Assembly: GCA_027596075.1 (NCBI GenBank)
Contig: JADGJC010000004.1
Coordinates: forward strand, 1 to 18,631
DNA from: Rhizophlyctis rosea
Taxonomy: Eukaryota; Chytridiomycota; Chytridiomycetes; Rhizophlyctidales; Rhizophlyctidaceae
Direction: 5' to 3'
Length of the DNA: 18,631 nt
Shown here: in pieces, positions 1-10,900 of the stretch
Layout of the letters: each line of letters starts with the position of its first letter
How positions within the stretch are numbered: position 1 is the stretch's first letter
Made by a program: the position numbers and the translations under genes
The notes under the pieces: generated by a model
The model's database searches: none
What the model was told of the DNA's origin: nothing
The model's input: only the letters and a program-made list of their open reading frames with translations

Positions 1-1358
1 CTACCCACCCCCACCCCCCGGCCGGCCCCCCCCCGACCCACCGGGCCTTCCCCCACCCCCCGGCCGTCCCTTACCCCCCTTCCCCGCCCCAGCCTTCATC
101 TTCTTAACACTAAACCCACTCATATCATCCACACTCTCCGCCGTATTCCCCTTCCTTCCCCTCTTGGGCCCACCAAACCCAAACTTCTCATCCTTCTTCT
201 TCCTCTTGTTATTATCCCTCCCCCTCGACTGCGATGCATCCCGTTTTCGTTTTTGTCCAGCGCCAGGAGCGTCAACGTCGACGCCGAAATCGTCGTCTCC
301 CCCGCCGCCAGATGCACCGAATTCGTCGTCGACGTTCCCGCCGGAAGCTGATTCGCGCTTTTTGCGTGCGATGCGGACTTTTTCGAGTTCGGTTTTTTTG
401 GAGCGTTCGCGTTCGGCGAGTTTTTCGATTTGAACTTTTTTGCCGTACTGTTGTGTTGCGAGGGATAGGGGTTTGTTAGTGAGCATTTCATTGCATCTGG
501 TCCATTGAGGAATGTCTTCGCCACCAGCATGCAACGTTCTCATGAGCACAAACCTTCTTGGCATCCCGCAACTTTCTTGCCTCCTCCGCCTTCTTCATTC
601 CCGCCGCCTCATCCAACAGTCGTTGTCGGACCTTTGCCATGTGCTCATCGCTCTTTATCATCTCTGCAAAGTAGTCGTCTGGTCTGCTGAATGGTACGTT
701 TGCCTTTTTGAGCATTTTGCGGGCTTCGGTAGCTGCATGCAGCGCTTGGGAGTAGAAAGCGAATTCGCGTTTGAGGTCGTCAGATGCTAGTGCGGGATCG
801 TCTGGGATAGGAGTGGGTGATGTGATAACGAGGCGGTCGATGAAGGGTGGTTCGGACTCAGGTGCGATGTCGGTGAGGCGGGTTAGAAGGGCGGTCTGGG
901 TTTGATTGATGGTAAGCGCCAGGTTTTCACATGGAGATCAACAAAGTCCAATGAGATACTGCGATACTCACAGTTTGATTTGCAAACACTTTCACTTCCT
1001 TCTCCTCCTCCTCCTCGCCTTCCTCCCCCTCCACGATTTTACCCCGCATCATATCCAAATATGCGGCCATTTCCAGCCTGTCTTCCTCCGTCATATCTTC
1101 ATCATCTGCCCCACCCTCCTCGCCTGCCTCTCCATCCTCGTCGTCATCATCCTTCTTCTCGATATAACTTCTCTGCTTCTCCTTTTTCTTCTTCTTCAGT
1201 TGTGGTAGTTCTGGGTCAGCGACCAAGGCAGCCACATCTGCGTCTATTTCCAGCCCTTGTTCCTCTGCATATGCGGTGACGTCTGCCAAGTCCGTTGGGG
1301 GCTTCTTTGAGACCTTCTCGGTTGTGGGCTTCTTTGACTTCGACTTTGATTTCGCCAT
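1..1358 (-). CDS. EBP2: rRNA-processing protein EBP2 (three exons)
   Basis: Nucleolar factor for 27S pre-rRNA processing and 60S subunit assembly (human EBNA1BP2, yeast Ebp2). Exons read as 1358-972, 895-554 and 447-1, all joined in phase 0, giving 391 residues and ending on a TAG at bases 3-1. Intron 1 (896-971) has donor GTGAGT and acceptor CCCAG; intron 2 (448-553) has donor GTTTGT, branch site CACTAAC and acceptor ACAG. The N-terminal third (residues 1-129) is Lys-rich, then strongly acidic. The Ebp2 core follows: DDLKREFAFYSQA, then RPDDYFAEMIKSDEHM, then the block KLRDAKK-YGKKVQIEKL, which is formed exactly across intron 2 and matches the family's conserved LRxxKKxGKKVQ motif. The C-terminus has basic nuclear-signal-like KRKR and KRKKK clusters and a Gly/Arg/Pro tail. 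The start is the first Met of the basic MAKSKSK run; the open frame upstream has no support. It shares its promoter with ADE6. Confidence 0.93.
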
Positions 1359-1723
1359 TATGTTGGGGTTGTGATAAAAATAGCAATAGCAAGCCCAACT
1401 CTGGAGTTTGGACTGTGGAAGGTCCAGTCCCAAAAAGAAGTACATATGGCGTAGAGCTGGCGTCCAAGCCACAAATGCTGTGCCGCTGTGGGACGTCGAA
1501 CACGTGTGAGGCTCAACCGCATTTGAGTCCATCGATGTATGAGGCTTGTTCCATATTTGCTTTTGGGTGACGCGTGTTGTTGATTATTGGACGTGTCTGG
1601 CTGATGAGGATAGGTAACTTCGACCCTGTTTCTCGCAGGCCCCAACAAGGCCATCCGCGTGCATAAAAATAGCACCCAGAACCCACATACTACTACCACA
1701 CCAAGGAGGTAGGGGAGCAGTAT

Positions 1724-1738
1724 ATGACGAAGGTGTAG
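1724..1738 (+). other. Candidate upstream ORF of ADE6 (MTKV, stop)
   Basis: A complete ATG ACG AAG GTG TAG reading lies 99 bp before the ADE6 ATG and just upstream of the probable 5'UTR intron. If the transcript starts before 1724, scanning ribosomes would meet this four-residue uORF first. The transcription start is not known, so its presence in the mRNA is an inference. Confidence 0.3.
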
Positions 1739-1750
1739 AACACTTTGCTG

Positions 1751-1819
1751 GTAAGCGCACTGTTACGAGACTTGATATTGGTGCCACACGTTCATTGCTC
1801 ACCCAGTCTTGCCACTTAG
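1751..1819 (+). other. Probable 5'UTR intron of ADE6
   Basis: A GTAAGC donor at 1751 and a pyrimidine-containing CCACTTAG acceptor ending at 1819 bound a 69-bp segment, which matches the length of coding introns in this window. A GCTCAC branch-like site lies about 22 bases before the acceptor. Splicing would leave only 17 nt before the ADE6 ATG. No transcript evidence is available here. Confidence 0.45.
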
Positions 1820-1836
1820 TCGTCACCTCTTCAAAT

Positions 1837-4800
1837 ATGCTTCTCCTTCCCGGTTCCGCCGCGCTGTCCGAGTTCCGGCGCGCGAGGCTTTTGACCGAGA
1901 TAAAGGCCGCCTGCCCTGCCGTATCTGATATCAAAACCTACTACGTCCACCTCATTCGTCCTGCCGAGGCTTTCCCAACCGACCAAAACAGCCAACAATT
2001 CACCGAACTCCGTGACCTCCTCCTCACCCTCCTCCGCTATGGTTCCATCCGCGACAACACCCACTCTGCTGAAGAAGAGCAGCTTCGGCAATCATTGGTC
2101 AATCAGGGCACCACCGACGGCGCTGGCGCCTGGAAAACACTTTTAGTCCTTCCACGGCCCGGAACCATCTCACCATGGTCTTCCAAGGCGACCGACATTG
2201 CCCGCACCTGCGGTCTCGGCAACTACGTCAAGCGCATTGAGCGCGGAGTCGTCTACTTCGTCCAAACCGCCAACGGTGCTGCCATCTCGGAGCAGGATCT
2301 ATCACGATTTGTCGACTCTATGCATGACCGTATGACCCAGGTTGTCCTACGACAGGTCCCTGATTCCACACAAATCTTCAGTCAGGGCGAGCCTGGACCC
2401 TTGAAGTCCGTGCCGCTCCTTGCTGCCGTGAAGGATGGGAAGAACCCTAGGGAGGTATTGGCGGCGGCGAACAAGGAGTGGGGATTGGCATTGGCGGAGG
2501 ACGAGATTGACTATCTCGTTCAGGCATTCTTGCACCCACAAGAAGCAGGAGAAGTACCACGTGACCCCACTGACGTGGAGTTGATGATGTTCGCACAGGT
2601 CAACTCAGAGCACTGCCGGCATAAGATCTTCCGCGCGTCATGGACGATTGACGGAAAAGATCAAGACCACTCCCTATTCGACATGATCCGCAACACCTAC
2701 AAACTCCACCCATCCCACGTTCTCTCCGCCTACTCCGACAACGCCGCCGTCTTGGTCGGTCCGAAAGGTACCCGCTTCTTCCCCGACATCAAAAACGGAA
2801 ACGTATACACCACCGACGTCGAAGAACTCCACACCCTCGCCAAAGTAGAAACTCACAACCACCCGACCGCAGTATCCCCTTTCCCCGGCGCCGCCACCGG
2901 TTCCGGCGGTGAAATCCGGGACGAAGGTGCAGTAGGACAGGGCTCCAAACCTAAAGCCGGATTGACAGGCTTCACCGTCTCCAACCTCCGCATCCCCGGC
3001 TTCGTGCAACCATGGGAAGTCCAAGACCCCGGCAAACCCGCTCACATCGCCTCCGCCCTCGACATCATGATCGAAGCTCCCCTCGGTGGCGCGGCTTTCA
3101 ACAACGAGTTCGGACGCCCCAACTTGGCCGGATACTTCCGCACCTACCTCGACCACGTCCCCACCGAAAACGGCACCGAATGGAGGGGTTACCACAAGCC
3201 CATCATGATTGCCGGTGGCATGGGTACCGTCCGTCCCATGCACATCTTCAAAAAACCCATCCCACCCGGCGCGCACCTCATCGTTCTCGGCGGCCCCTCC
3301 ATGTTGATCGGTCTTGGAGGCGGTGCGGCATCCTCAATGAGTTCCGGCCAGAGTTCGGCAGAGTTGGATTTCGCGTCCGTTCAGCGCGACAACCCGGAAA
3401 TGCAACGGAGGGCCCAGATGGTGATTGATGCGTGTACGTCATTGGGAGATGAGAACCCTCTGATTGCTGTTCACGATGTGGGTGCTGGAGGGTTATCTAA
3501 CGCCTTGCCGGAGATTGTCCACGACTCGGATTTGGGAGCCATTTTCCAGCTGCGGGATGTACCGTGTGATGATCCGCGGATGTCGCCTATGGAGATTTGG
3601 TGTAATGAGTCTCAGGAGCGGTACGTGCTTGCGGTTACGGATGAGGACTTGCCGCTTTTCAAGCGTATCTGCGAACGGGAACGAGCACTTTTCGCTGTTG
3701 TTGGTGTCGCGACGGCAGAGAAGAGGTTGAAGTTGGTTGATTCTCTTTTGGGGACTACGCCTATTGATTTGCCTATGTCGACGCTTTTTGGGAAGCCGCC
3801 TAAGATGCATCGGAATGCGAGTACGTTGAAGCCTGTGAGGAATGAGTTTGAGATGCCGTTGGGGAGTGGGTTGGAGGATGCTGCGAGTAGGGTGTTGGGG
3901 TTGCCGGCTGTGGCGTCCAAGTCGTTCCTTATCACTATTGGAGACCGGACGGTGACGGGGATGGTAGCGCGGGACCAGATGGTCGGACCGTGGCAAGTAC
4001 CTGTTGCGGACGTGTCGGTTATTTTCAGTAGTTATCATGAGCATACGGGGCAGGCTATGGCTATGGGGGAGAGGACACCGCTTGCGCTTGTGGATGCGGC
4101 GGCGTCGGCGCGGATGGCGGTAGCGGAGAGTTTGACGAATTTGGTTGCGGCTAATGTGGAGGATCTTGGGTCGGTTCGGTTGAGTGCTAATTGGATGCGT
4201 GCTGCGGCGCATGGAGGGGAGGGATCGGCGTTGTATGAGGGTGTGAAGGCTGTGGGCTTGGATTTGTGTCCGAAGTTGGGGATTTCGATTCCTGTGGGTA
4301 AGGATTCGATGAGTATGAAGACCAAATGGAGGGATGCGGGTGGGGAGAAGGAGGTTACTGCGCCGTTGAGTTTGATTATTACGGCGTATGGGGCTGTTGG
4401 GGATGTGCGGAGGACGTTGACGCCGGAGTTGAGGAGTGATGTTGGGGAGACGGAGTTGATGTTTGTTGATTTGGCGGGGGGGAAGCAGAGGTTGGGGGGT
4501 AGTTGTTTGGCGCAGGTTTATAATCAGGTTGGGAGGGAGGCGCCAGATGTGGAGGATGTTGAGGGTTTTAAGGCTTTCTGGAAGGCTATGCAGGCGGTGC
4601 GGTCGACGAAGCATAATGGGGGGCAGGGACTTGTGTTGGCGTATCATGATCGGTCGGATGGGGGGTTGTTTGCTACGATTACGGAGATGTGTTTTGCGGG
4701 GCATGTTGGGGCGGCTGTTGATCTTTCGCCTGTTGCTGGGTCGGATCCTACGGCGGTGTTGTTCAATGAAGAGTTGGGTGCTGTTATTCAGGTGCGGGCG

Positions 4801-5928
4801 GGGGATGTGGCGGAGGTTGAGGCGGTGTTTGCGGCGAATGGGTTCCCTACGCAGTACCTCCACCGTATCGGTAAAGTCTCACCAAAGGGCAGCGACGACA
4901 TCACCTTTGCGTGGGGCACTACGGTCCGTCTCGCCGGTTCGCGAGTGCAATGGCAACGAGGGTGGAGCGAAACGTCGTTCAGGATGCAGGCTCTTCGTGA
5001 TAATGCGGAATGTGCTCAGGCGGAGTTTGATGCCATTCTTGATGCCTCTGATCCCGGTTTGCACGCCAACCTGACGTTCGATCCTTCGGAGGATATCGTT
5101 GCGCCTTTGCTTAAGACCCCGTACTTGGAGCGTCCGAAGGTTGCGATTTTGCGCGAGCAGGGTATCAACAGTTATGGCGAGATGGCGTACGCGTTCCAGA
5201 GAGCCGGATTCCTCCCTGTCGACGTGCACATGACCGATATCCTCGTTTCCAAAGCCTCGCTTGCCGGATTCAGCGGTCTCGCATGCCCCGGTGGGTTCTC
5301 GTACGGCGACGTCTTGGGCGCCGGTGCCGGGTGGGCGAAGAGTATTTTGTTGAACCCGTATGCGCGAGGGGAGTTCGAGGCGTTCTTCAAGAGGCAGGAT
5401 ACGTTCACGTTGGGGATCTGTAATGGGTGTCAGATGTTGAGTGTGTTGAAGCCTTTGATTCCTGGTGCGGAGCGGTGGCCGGCGTTTTTGAGGAATAAGA
5501 GTGAGCAGTTTGAAGCGAGGGTTTGTATGACGGAGGTTCAGAAAAGTCCGTCCATCCTACTTCGGGGAATGGAAGGCTCCCGATTACCCATCGCTGTAGC
5601 ACACGGGGAAGGACGGGCAGAGTTTGCGACGGGGGAGGACTTTGATGGGGCGCAGAGGGAGGGGCTTGTGGCGGTTAGGTTTGTTGATAATTATGGGAAG
5701 GTGGCGGGGAAGGAGAGGTATCCGTTTAATCCTAATGGGAGTGCGGGGGGTGTTACGGGGATTACGACGGGTGATGGACGGGTTTTGGCGCTTATGCCGC
5801 ATCCGGAGAGGGTTGTTAGGAGGGGAGCTAATACTTGGGGGGCGGAGAGGTGGGGGTGGGGGGAGGATGGGGGGTGGATGAGGATGTTTAGGAATGCTAG
5901 GGTTTGGGTTGAGGAGGTTAGGGGGTAG
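1837..5928 (+). CDS. ADE6: Phosphoribosylformylglycinamidine synthase (FGAM synthase)
   Basis: Cytosolic enzyme of step 4 of de novo purine synthesis: FGAR, glutamine and ATP give FGAM (yeast Ade6, human PFAS, E. coli PurL). The 1363-residue single-exon frame equals the usual length of the fused eukaryotic/PurL-large form. In order: PurS-like N-domain (about 1-190), linker, first AIRS-like half with VETHNHPTA at 337-345 and the downstream FNNEFGRPN motif, second half with GKDSMSMK (Lys 822), and a class-I glutaminase domain from about 1099. The glutaminase has its nucleophile in GICNGCQM (Cys 1195) and the His/Glu pair in MPHPER (His 1322, Glu 1324). The frame also opens with a TTG at 1795, but the ATG at 1837 is preferred: it starts [14 protein letters not shown], like other family members, and follows a probable 5'UTR intron acceptor. 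No lesion is seen. Synonymous codon use changes in blocks along the gene (see findings). Confidence 0.97.
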   Translation: MLLLPGSAALSEFRRARLLTEIKAACPAVSDIKTYYVHLIRPAEAFPTDQNSQQFTELRDLLLTLLRYGSIRDNTHSAEEEQLRQSLVNQGTTDGAGAWKTLLVLPRPGTISPWSSKATDIARTCGLGNYVKRIERGVVYFVQTANGAAISEQDLSRFVDSMHDRMTQVVLRQVPDSTQIFSQGEPGPLKSVPLLAAVKDGKNPREVLAAANKEWGLALAEDEIDYLVQAFLHPQEAGEVPRDPTDVELMMFAQVNSEHCRHKIFRASWTIDGKDQDHSLFDMIRNTYKLHPSHVLSAYSDNAAVLVGPKGTRFFPDIKNGNVYTTDVEELHTLAKVETHNHPTAVSPFPGAATGSGGEIRDEGAVGQGSKPKAGLTGFTVSNLRIPGFVQPWEVQDPGKPAHIASALDIMIEAPLGGAAFNNEFGRPNLAGYFRTYLDHVPTENGTEWRGYHKPIMIAGGMGTVRPMHIFKKPIPPGAHLIVLGGPSMLIGLGGGAASSMSSGQSSAELDFASVQRDNPEMQRRAQMVIDACTSLGDENPLIAVHDVGAGGLSNALPEIVHDSDLGAIFQLRDVPCDDPRMSPMEIWCNESQERYVLAVTDEDLPLFKRICERERALFAVVGVATAEKRLKLVDSLLGTTPIDLPMSTLFGKPPKMHRNASTLKPVRNEFEMPLGSGLEDAASRVLGLPAVASKSFLITIGDRTVTGMVARDQMVGPWQVPVADVSVIFSSYHEHTGQAMAMGERTPLALVDAAASARMAVAESLTNLVAANVEDLGSVRLSANWMRAAAHGGEGSALYEGVKAVGLDLCPKLGISIPVGKDSMSMKTKWRDAGGEKEVTAPLSLIITAYGAVGDVRRTLTPELRSDVGETELMFVDLAGGKQRLGGSCLAQVYNQVGREAPDVEDVEGFKAFWKAMQAVRSTKHNGGQGLVLAYHDRSDGGLFATITEMCFAGHVGAAVDLSPVAGSDPTAVLFNEELGAVIQVRAGDVAEVEAVFAANGFPTQYLHRIGKVSPKGSDDITFAWGTTVRLAGSRVQWQRGWSETSFRMQALRDNAECAQAEFDAILDASDPGLHANLTFDPSEDIVAPLLKTPYLERPKVAILREQGINSYGEMAYAFQRAGFLPVDVHMTDILVSKASLAGFSGLACPGGFSYGDVLGAGAGWAKSILLNPYARGEFEAFFKRQDTFTLGICNGCQMLSVLKPLIPGAERWPAFLRNKSEQFEARVCMTEVQKSPSILLRGMEGSRLPIAVAHGEGRAEFATGEDFDGAQREGLVAVRFVDNYGKVAGKERYPFNPNGSAGGVTGITTGDGRVLALMPHPERVVRRGANTWGAERWGWGEDGGWMRMFRNARVWVEEVRG

Positions 5929-6133
5929 ATTTTGGGGTGGGGAGGGTGTATGACGGCGGGATCCTATTTCTTGTATTTATATTTGGAAGGATTAGAATCC
6001 CTTTTGATTGGTCAAGGCGAGACAATCGGGTGGGTGGGTGGTATCAGGGTGTACTCAGCACCTTTGTCTCACCAGAAGCGTCGGCATTCCAAATTTCGTA
6101 ATGATGCTCAATAGCTTTGGATTGTCTCGCCAA

Positions 6134-6139
6134 AATAAA
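6134..6139 (+). terminator. Candidate polyadenylation signal for ADE6
   Basis: An AATAAA hexamer lies about 205 nt past the ADE6 stop, a plausible 3'UTR distance. Fungal 3'-end signals are loose and the hexamer is common by chance, so support is weak. Confidence 0.25.
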
Positions 6140-7563
6140 ATGTGTGGGGGACTCAATTCTGATGATTTTTCCCTTCGGGCGCCATCTCAATTCGAGGGTT
6201 GATAGCGACCCTTGGGAAGGCCGTCCCCGCTTCCCGACAATAACAGTACTCTTACCACTTCCGCGTTACCGTTCTCAACACAGCAAATCGTTATTGTGGG
6301 CGGATGGCTCGACTTTCTCATGTTTCAAGAGAAGCTTCACAACTTCTGCATGGCCCAAATTGGTTGATCATCTCGGGGCCGGAGACAGGCACGACGCAGT
6401 TTGGATGGCTTACACGTCCCGGGTGGAACTTCCCCGTGGACCTGGAGTTCAAGGCGACCGCCGTAACGGCGCTTTTTCTTACTAATTGGTGATTCTCAGA
6501 GGACCAACGGGTTTGGTGGGGGAGCCAGCCCTCGATGGCCACGGGCCGAGTCAAGCAGCGACCATCACAGCGCATTGTACCTTTCGGGGTTCCCTCGCCC
6601 GAAAACGCAGCCACCGCCTTCGCAAAACAATGAGGTTGTGCACACCAATCCACAACGTACACTTTCGCTGAGCCAATTTGAAATAACAAATAGCGAGCCT
6701 TCCCGTCAGCAATCACCCATCTTTTCTGCCTGCGGCTCCATGTACTTGGTTTCTACCATCAGGGAGCTGAGTGATTCCAATGGCATTTGCATTCGCCCCA
6801 ATTGCTCATTTTTACCCATTTGCCCCCATCAAGGATCCTGGAGCTTTGCAATGCACCGCAATACTCATGTGGGTTGCCAAGTGTAATGGAACATCCGTCT
6901 TTTTCCTTCTGACAATCTCTGTTTTGCGGAGACATATACTACACATAATTGAGTCGCGCATCACTGACTGACTCAACTTGTTCTTCCCATTGTCGGCGAA
7001 TTCCCCCCTCGTAAATCAATACAGCCCACTGTCATGTCGATGAGAACGTCACCGTGGAGTTGATCAACCCTTTTGTCTATGGACGTGACCGATCGTGATA
7101 TGGTGCCTTCCGCCCAACAGATGGCGTACAACTTTTCCCAGTTCTAAGTTGCGCCGCCACTTCGCGGACATCCAAGTCCCCGCCATTTGTGGATGTAAAG
7201 TAGGTCGTCGTAAGCCAAAAATCGCGCGGCCGCAGCGCCTTGACCCATTTCGCAATTTTGCAATCTGATCATTGAGGATTTTGTTTCAGGCGCCCCCTCA
7301 CGGACCCCAATTCGGGGAAGTTGCAGAAAATCGACAGCTGCTTATTGAAGAGACTTCGTCTGACAGATTCTCATGTGACGCGGAAAAGGGCGCGCTGTAT
7401 CGAAGCTATCAAAGAGCGATTATTGTTTCGCTTGGCTGAGTTTGCTCCATCCGCACCGGCTTGACGAGCTTGATGAGATGTGGCGGTCATGGTGGTTGGT
7501 TGTTGCTGCTAGAAGCTGTGAGCCGAATCCTTCTCTCGGCGAGTGCCCTCATGCGCAACTGCC

Positions 7564-7698
7564 TACCTGAGTCACCTGGAACGGACCTTTGCCCTGCACG
7601 CCACCTCCCGTGAGGAGGCCGATCGACTGCGGGTCGCCGATGCCGTCAAGAATCTCTTAACTTGTCGCGACAAAACGCGTCTCGCCGAAGCTCCCTAG
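7564..7698 (+). other. Orphan coding-like fragment (unknown)
   Basis: This in-frame stretch reads YLSHLERTFALHATSREEAD and onward for 44 residues to a TAG. It is amphipathic, rich in Leu/Glu/Arg, and more protein-like than neighbouring frames. The same frame is open upstream only to a TGA at about 7518-7520 and has no ATG. It could be a decayed exon, for example of an element or a displaced gene, or chance. I do not recognise a family. Confidence 0.2.
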
Positions 7699-7705
7699 CG
7701 AGACG
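7678..7705. repeat. Small inverted repeat (7-bp stem)
   Basis: CGTCTCG at 7678-7684 and its reverse complement CGAGACG at 7699-7705 enclose a 14-base loop. It overlaps the end of the orphan fragment and contains its TAG. A 7-bp perfect stem is not strongly significant by itself. Confidence 0.3.
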
Positions 7706-7962
7706 AGCTGTTGAGTGCGCCCTCAGTTGTTCCTGGGGTGATGGACCATCCAACGTTTTGGATCCACAAACTCAAATATTCATAGTGTGCAGGGGAAAAG
7801 CGTTTGATTGCCGACTGCCTACAAAGTGTCTTGAATCTAACTTATTATAATATAAGACACCATCAGCTGCAACCGTCTAGCTATTACTGCTCGATTGTAG
7901 ATTTCCCCACAGTAAAATATATCTAATCACCGAACTATTAAGCCCACCAACAAATTCGTCTT

Positions 7963-10900
7963 TCAAGACGGTGAACTGATCCCGGCCAACTGCCGCATTC
8001 GTGGCCACGCTCCCTCCAGCGCCCATCCTATTTCCGTAAGGCTATACGGCGCTCGTAGAAGGGTTACAGTATTGGGGTGCTCAATCTGTGTAAACGAAGA
8101 GTTACTCAAGGCGGTCATCAGAAGAAGGAAGACAATCTGACTAGAAAGCTAACCCTTATCAATTGATCTTGTTCGAAGTAGGATTCTGGCGGCGCCTGCT
8201 GGGGAGTGTACGGCAGGCCGCGCAACCACCCATTCACAAAGATTGCTTCCGTTTCATTGCGGAATATCATGAGGGTGTTACCCCATCGAGCTATCTTGGA
8301 GAACTGATTCCGGTATCTTGCCGGAACCCAACCCGCGACCTCAGGTCCCTCAGATCGTGTTAGGATCCATCGCAGCACTCCTCCTGATTGAGGCGTCGCT
8401 TCAAAGACGGAGAAGATGTTTTCGGGGTTATATTCGAATGCTGGAACTGCAAATGATCAATTTCTTGGTATTAAATTTGGAACAAATTCGGGAAATCTCC
8501 TTACCTGGATCTGAGTTGCTGACCCCACTGACCCCTATTGGAACATTGGGCTCTGTGCCCGTTCCTTCCGCCAACAGACGAGCAGCAATGTCAAGCATGA
8601 TGAAGAATACTTCCGAGAACGTCCGGGCGGCGCCATTGACGATTTCGAAAAGTCTAGTCCCTCCGTCCCATGCTGTCAACGACTTGGGCGTGTCGTTCCA
8701 AGTAAGTTGGAGTTGAAATGTTTTTTCCGCCGTGTCCGTAAGGACGTTCCATAGTGTGGCACTGATCGATTCCTTCCCGGGCCCCACCAGAACAATCCGG
8801 GAACCGTTTGCTTATTGCCGACCTTTGCATATCAAGGAAGGTCCTGAGGATTGCGCCCTTTGACACGTCCCAAATTCTGAATCTTTCAAAAGACTTGGTC
8901 ATGACGTAGCCGGTGTGACCTAGCCCGTAGACCGTCTCAACGCTCCACTTTTCGGCTGCATTTCCCGCTGGTGTCGGAAGGGATGATGGTCTCCAGACTT
9001 TTATTGTGAGGTCAAAAGAAGAGAAGGTTACGAATGATTCATCGTCAACGGCGGAAACAATATTGACACTGGATTCCTTCTGTGCATATATCGTCTTCTT
9101 TAACCGACCAGTAGCTGGGTCCCATATTTTAATACCATCGTCATCAGAGCTAGTGATAAGCGATTTCCCATCACGGTTCAGAGACATCGGCGGGATGGCG
9201 TTCTCCAATGTGTGATGTGATGGCTCACTTTCGTTCTCGAGGTGCCACACTTCGATACTCCCCTCGTTAGGGTCCAGCACCAAGCAAGCTCCATCTTCGC
9301 TGAGCTCCATATTTATAATGTCCGAAAGGTAATCCCTCACACGTACTTCTCGTTCCCAAATGACGGCCCCAAGCTTGACGTCCCACACTTGTACCAACCC
9401 CTTGGCCGTCCCCTCGCCCTTTGAGTTGCAAATCCACATGTTGAAGCCCACTGCCATCCGCATTCCAACACCAGCGATCGATACTGCTACGCACTCCATA
9501 TTCACACTTTCATGTGGACCTTTAGATGTCTTACCCATCAAGTCAAGCGCTTCCACCCAATCCCGATGTCCGTCACATGGTGCCTTGAGGCTGGCGTGTT
9601 GTTGGTTGTGATTAGGCAGACCGGCCAAATCCCATGCGTCAACGGTGCGGGTAAGAAAACACACACAATTACGAGCGTTGGCCCCACTCCCGTCAAACTT
9701 TCCTAGACATCGCTCTGTATGACCGATTTTCCGATTCGGACGGATCCCCTCCTTCGGTCCAACCAAGTCATCCGCACCCTCCATGTTCCTCCCAATTGCA
9801 TTGTCAATTCCACGAATATCTATCGCAAAGCAACAGGTGGACTCTGCCAGGTCGTCGTCCACCGTGACTTGGTACACGTGGATTTTCGGAAAGGAATGGA
9901 TGGTGAGGTAGACCCCGTAATAACTTCTCTGAAGCGCAACATTCGCATTGAAGATCGGAATTGGAATCAATTTTAACAGCTGGCCAGTTTCCACATCCCA
10001 CCATCTGACCGCGCGAGTAGAAAGTGAAACGAAGTGTTTCCCATCTCCAGCAAAAACTGCGCGGAATGCCCGGGGATGAACTACATCAATCAAGAGCTCG
10101 CCAGTGAACGGGTCATAAACCGTGACGTGAGATCTTCGAACTACCAAAATGCACGAGGCATCGTGATTTACATCAACAGCGTCCACATTGCCGGTATCGA
10201 TGGTCAAAATCTCCTCTCCCCACGAGCTGTCCACGTTGAGAACATAAGGATGTTGGGCTCCGTCCGCCTGTTGATATTGCCGGTAGAGTTCCGAGTTTGT
10301 GGGGCAAAATGGAAAGGCGCTATGTCGGACGTGAGCGGCGCTCTTCGATATGGGGACGTGAAATTCTAGGAGGAAGCGCCGGGCGTCGTTGAGCAGATCC
10401 AACGTTTTCTATCAATGCATATGCATCAGACGCTTATCTGAAGACATTATTCTTGTGACGGTGAGAAACACTGAGGCCAACTTACCTCATCCGCACTATG
10501 GTCTTCTAGCCAATGTTTCAATAAAGCTAACTGGGAACCCACCCAATACACCAATCCCAAGACACTGATAATCTCAAACCAATTCAGCAGTTGTTCACGT
10601 AAGAAGTTGGTTACGTGAGGGAGAATGATTTCCGACGTAGTCGCGTTTATGATATGCTGGATGAACCAGGTAGCCGCATAGTTCAAGTGGAAGGGAATAT
10701 TATCTTCTATCCTTCGTTGCAAATCGTCGATATCGGAGTTCCATTGATTGGGCCGCACGTTGCACATGTTGGATCGCAACTTCTGTTTCATAGCTCTTAG
10801 ACATGCCAGAGCAATTCGTTCATCCGCATCCTCAAGTCGCACAAGCATCTTCCTGTCGGTGCAGCGTTTTGGGTCCGTAAGATAGTCTTAAAAAATCAAA

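Larger units (their letters stand above)
1359..1836. promoter_or_regulatory. Divergent EBP2/ADE6 intergenic promoter
   Basis: About 480 bp separate the two start codons, so this interval must carry both promoters. Visible candidates are a CACGTG E-box-like palindrome at about 1501-1506, a GATGAG core (the centre of the yeast PAC element of ribosome-biogenesis genes) at about 1604, and an A/T-rich ATAAAAAT box at about 1664 on the ADE6 side. The short motifs are also expected by chance; only the divergent arrangement is well supported. Confidence 0.55.
5929..7962. other. Intergenic region between convergent ADE6 and NLR genes, no convincing gene
   Basis: About 2 kb lies between two convergent 3' ends. 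The open frames here are short, overlap on both strands and show no motif or splice-consistent extension that I recognise. It contains a possible polyadenylation hexamer near 6134, an orphan coding-like fragment at 7564-7698, a small hairpin at 7678-7705, and an A/T-rich segment around 7840-7860 just beyond the NLR 3' end. No terminal repeats or transposase signature were seen. Confidence 0.6.

Noticed and set aside
927..971. Direct continuation of EBP2 exon 1 past ANQT
   Set aside because: The continuation runs into a stop; the GTGAGT donor and CCCAG acceptor restore the conserved Ebp2 core in phase.
1795..1836. Upstream TTG start adding 14 residues to ADE6
   Set aside because: Fungal nuclear genes start at ATG, the added residues do not match the family, and the segment falls in the probable 5'UTR intron.
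3493..4863. A 456-residue antisense frame inside ADE6
   Set aside because: It mirrors the G/T-ending codon block of ADE6, has an Arg/His/Pro-rich composition typical of antisense readings, and lies opposite a conserved enzyme.
6318..6716. 132-residue minus-strand frame in the intergenic gap
   Set aside because: No motif, no splice-consistent extension, and overlapping frames of similar length occur on the other strand.
8807..8809. Programmed ribosomal frameshift in the WD40 region
   Set aside because: There is no heptameric slippery site or obvious downstream pseudoknot, and the shift falls in the middle of a blade; a mutation or assembly indel is simpler.
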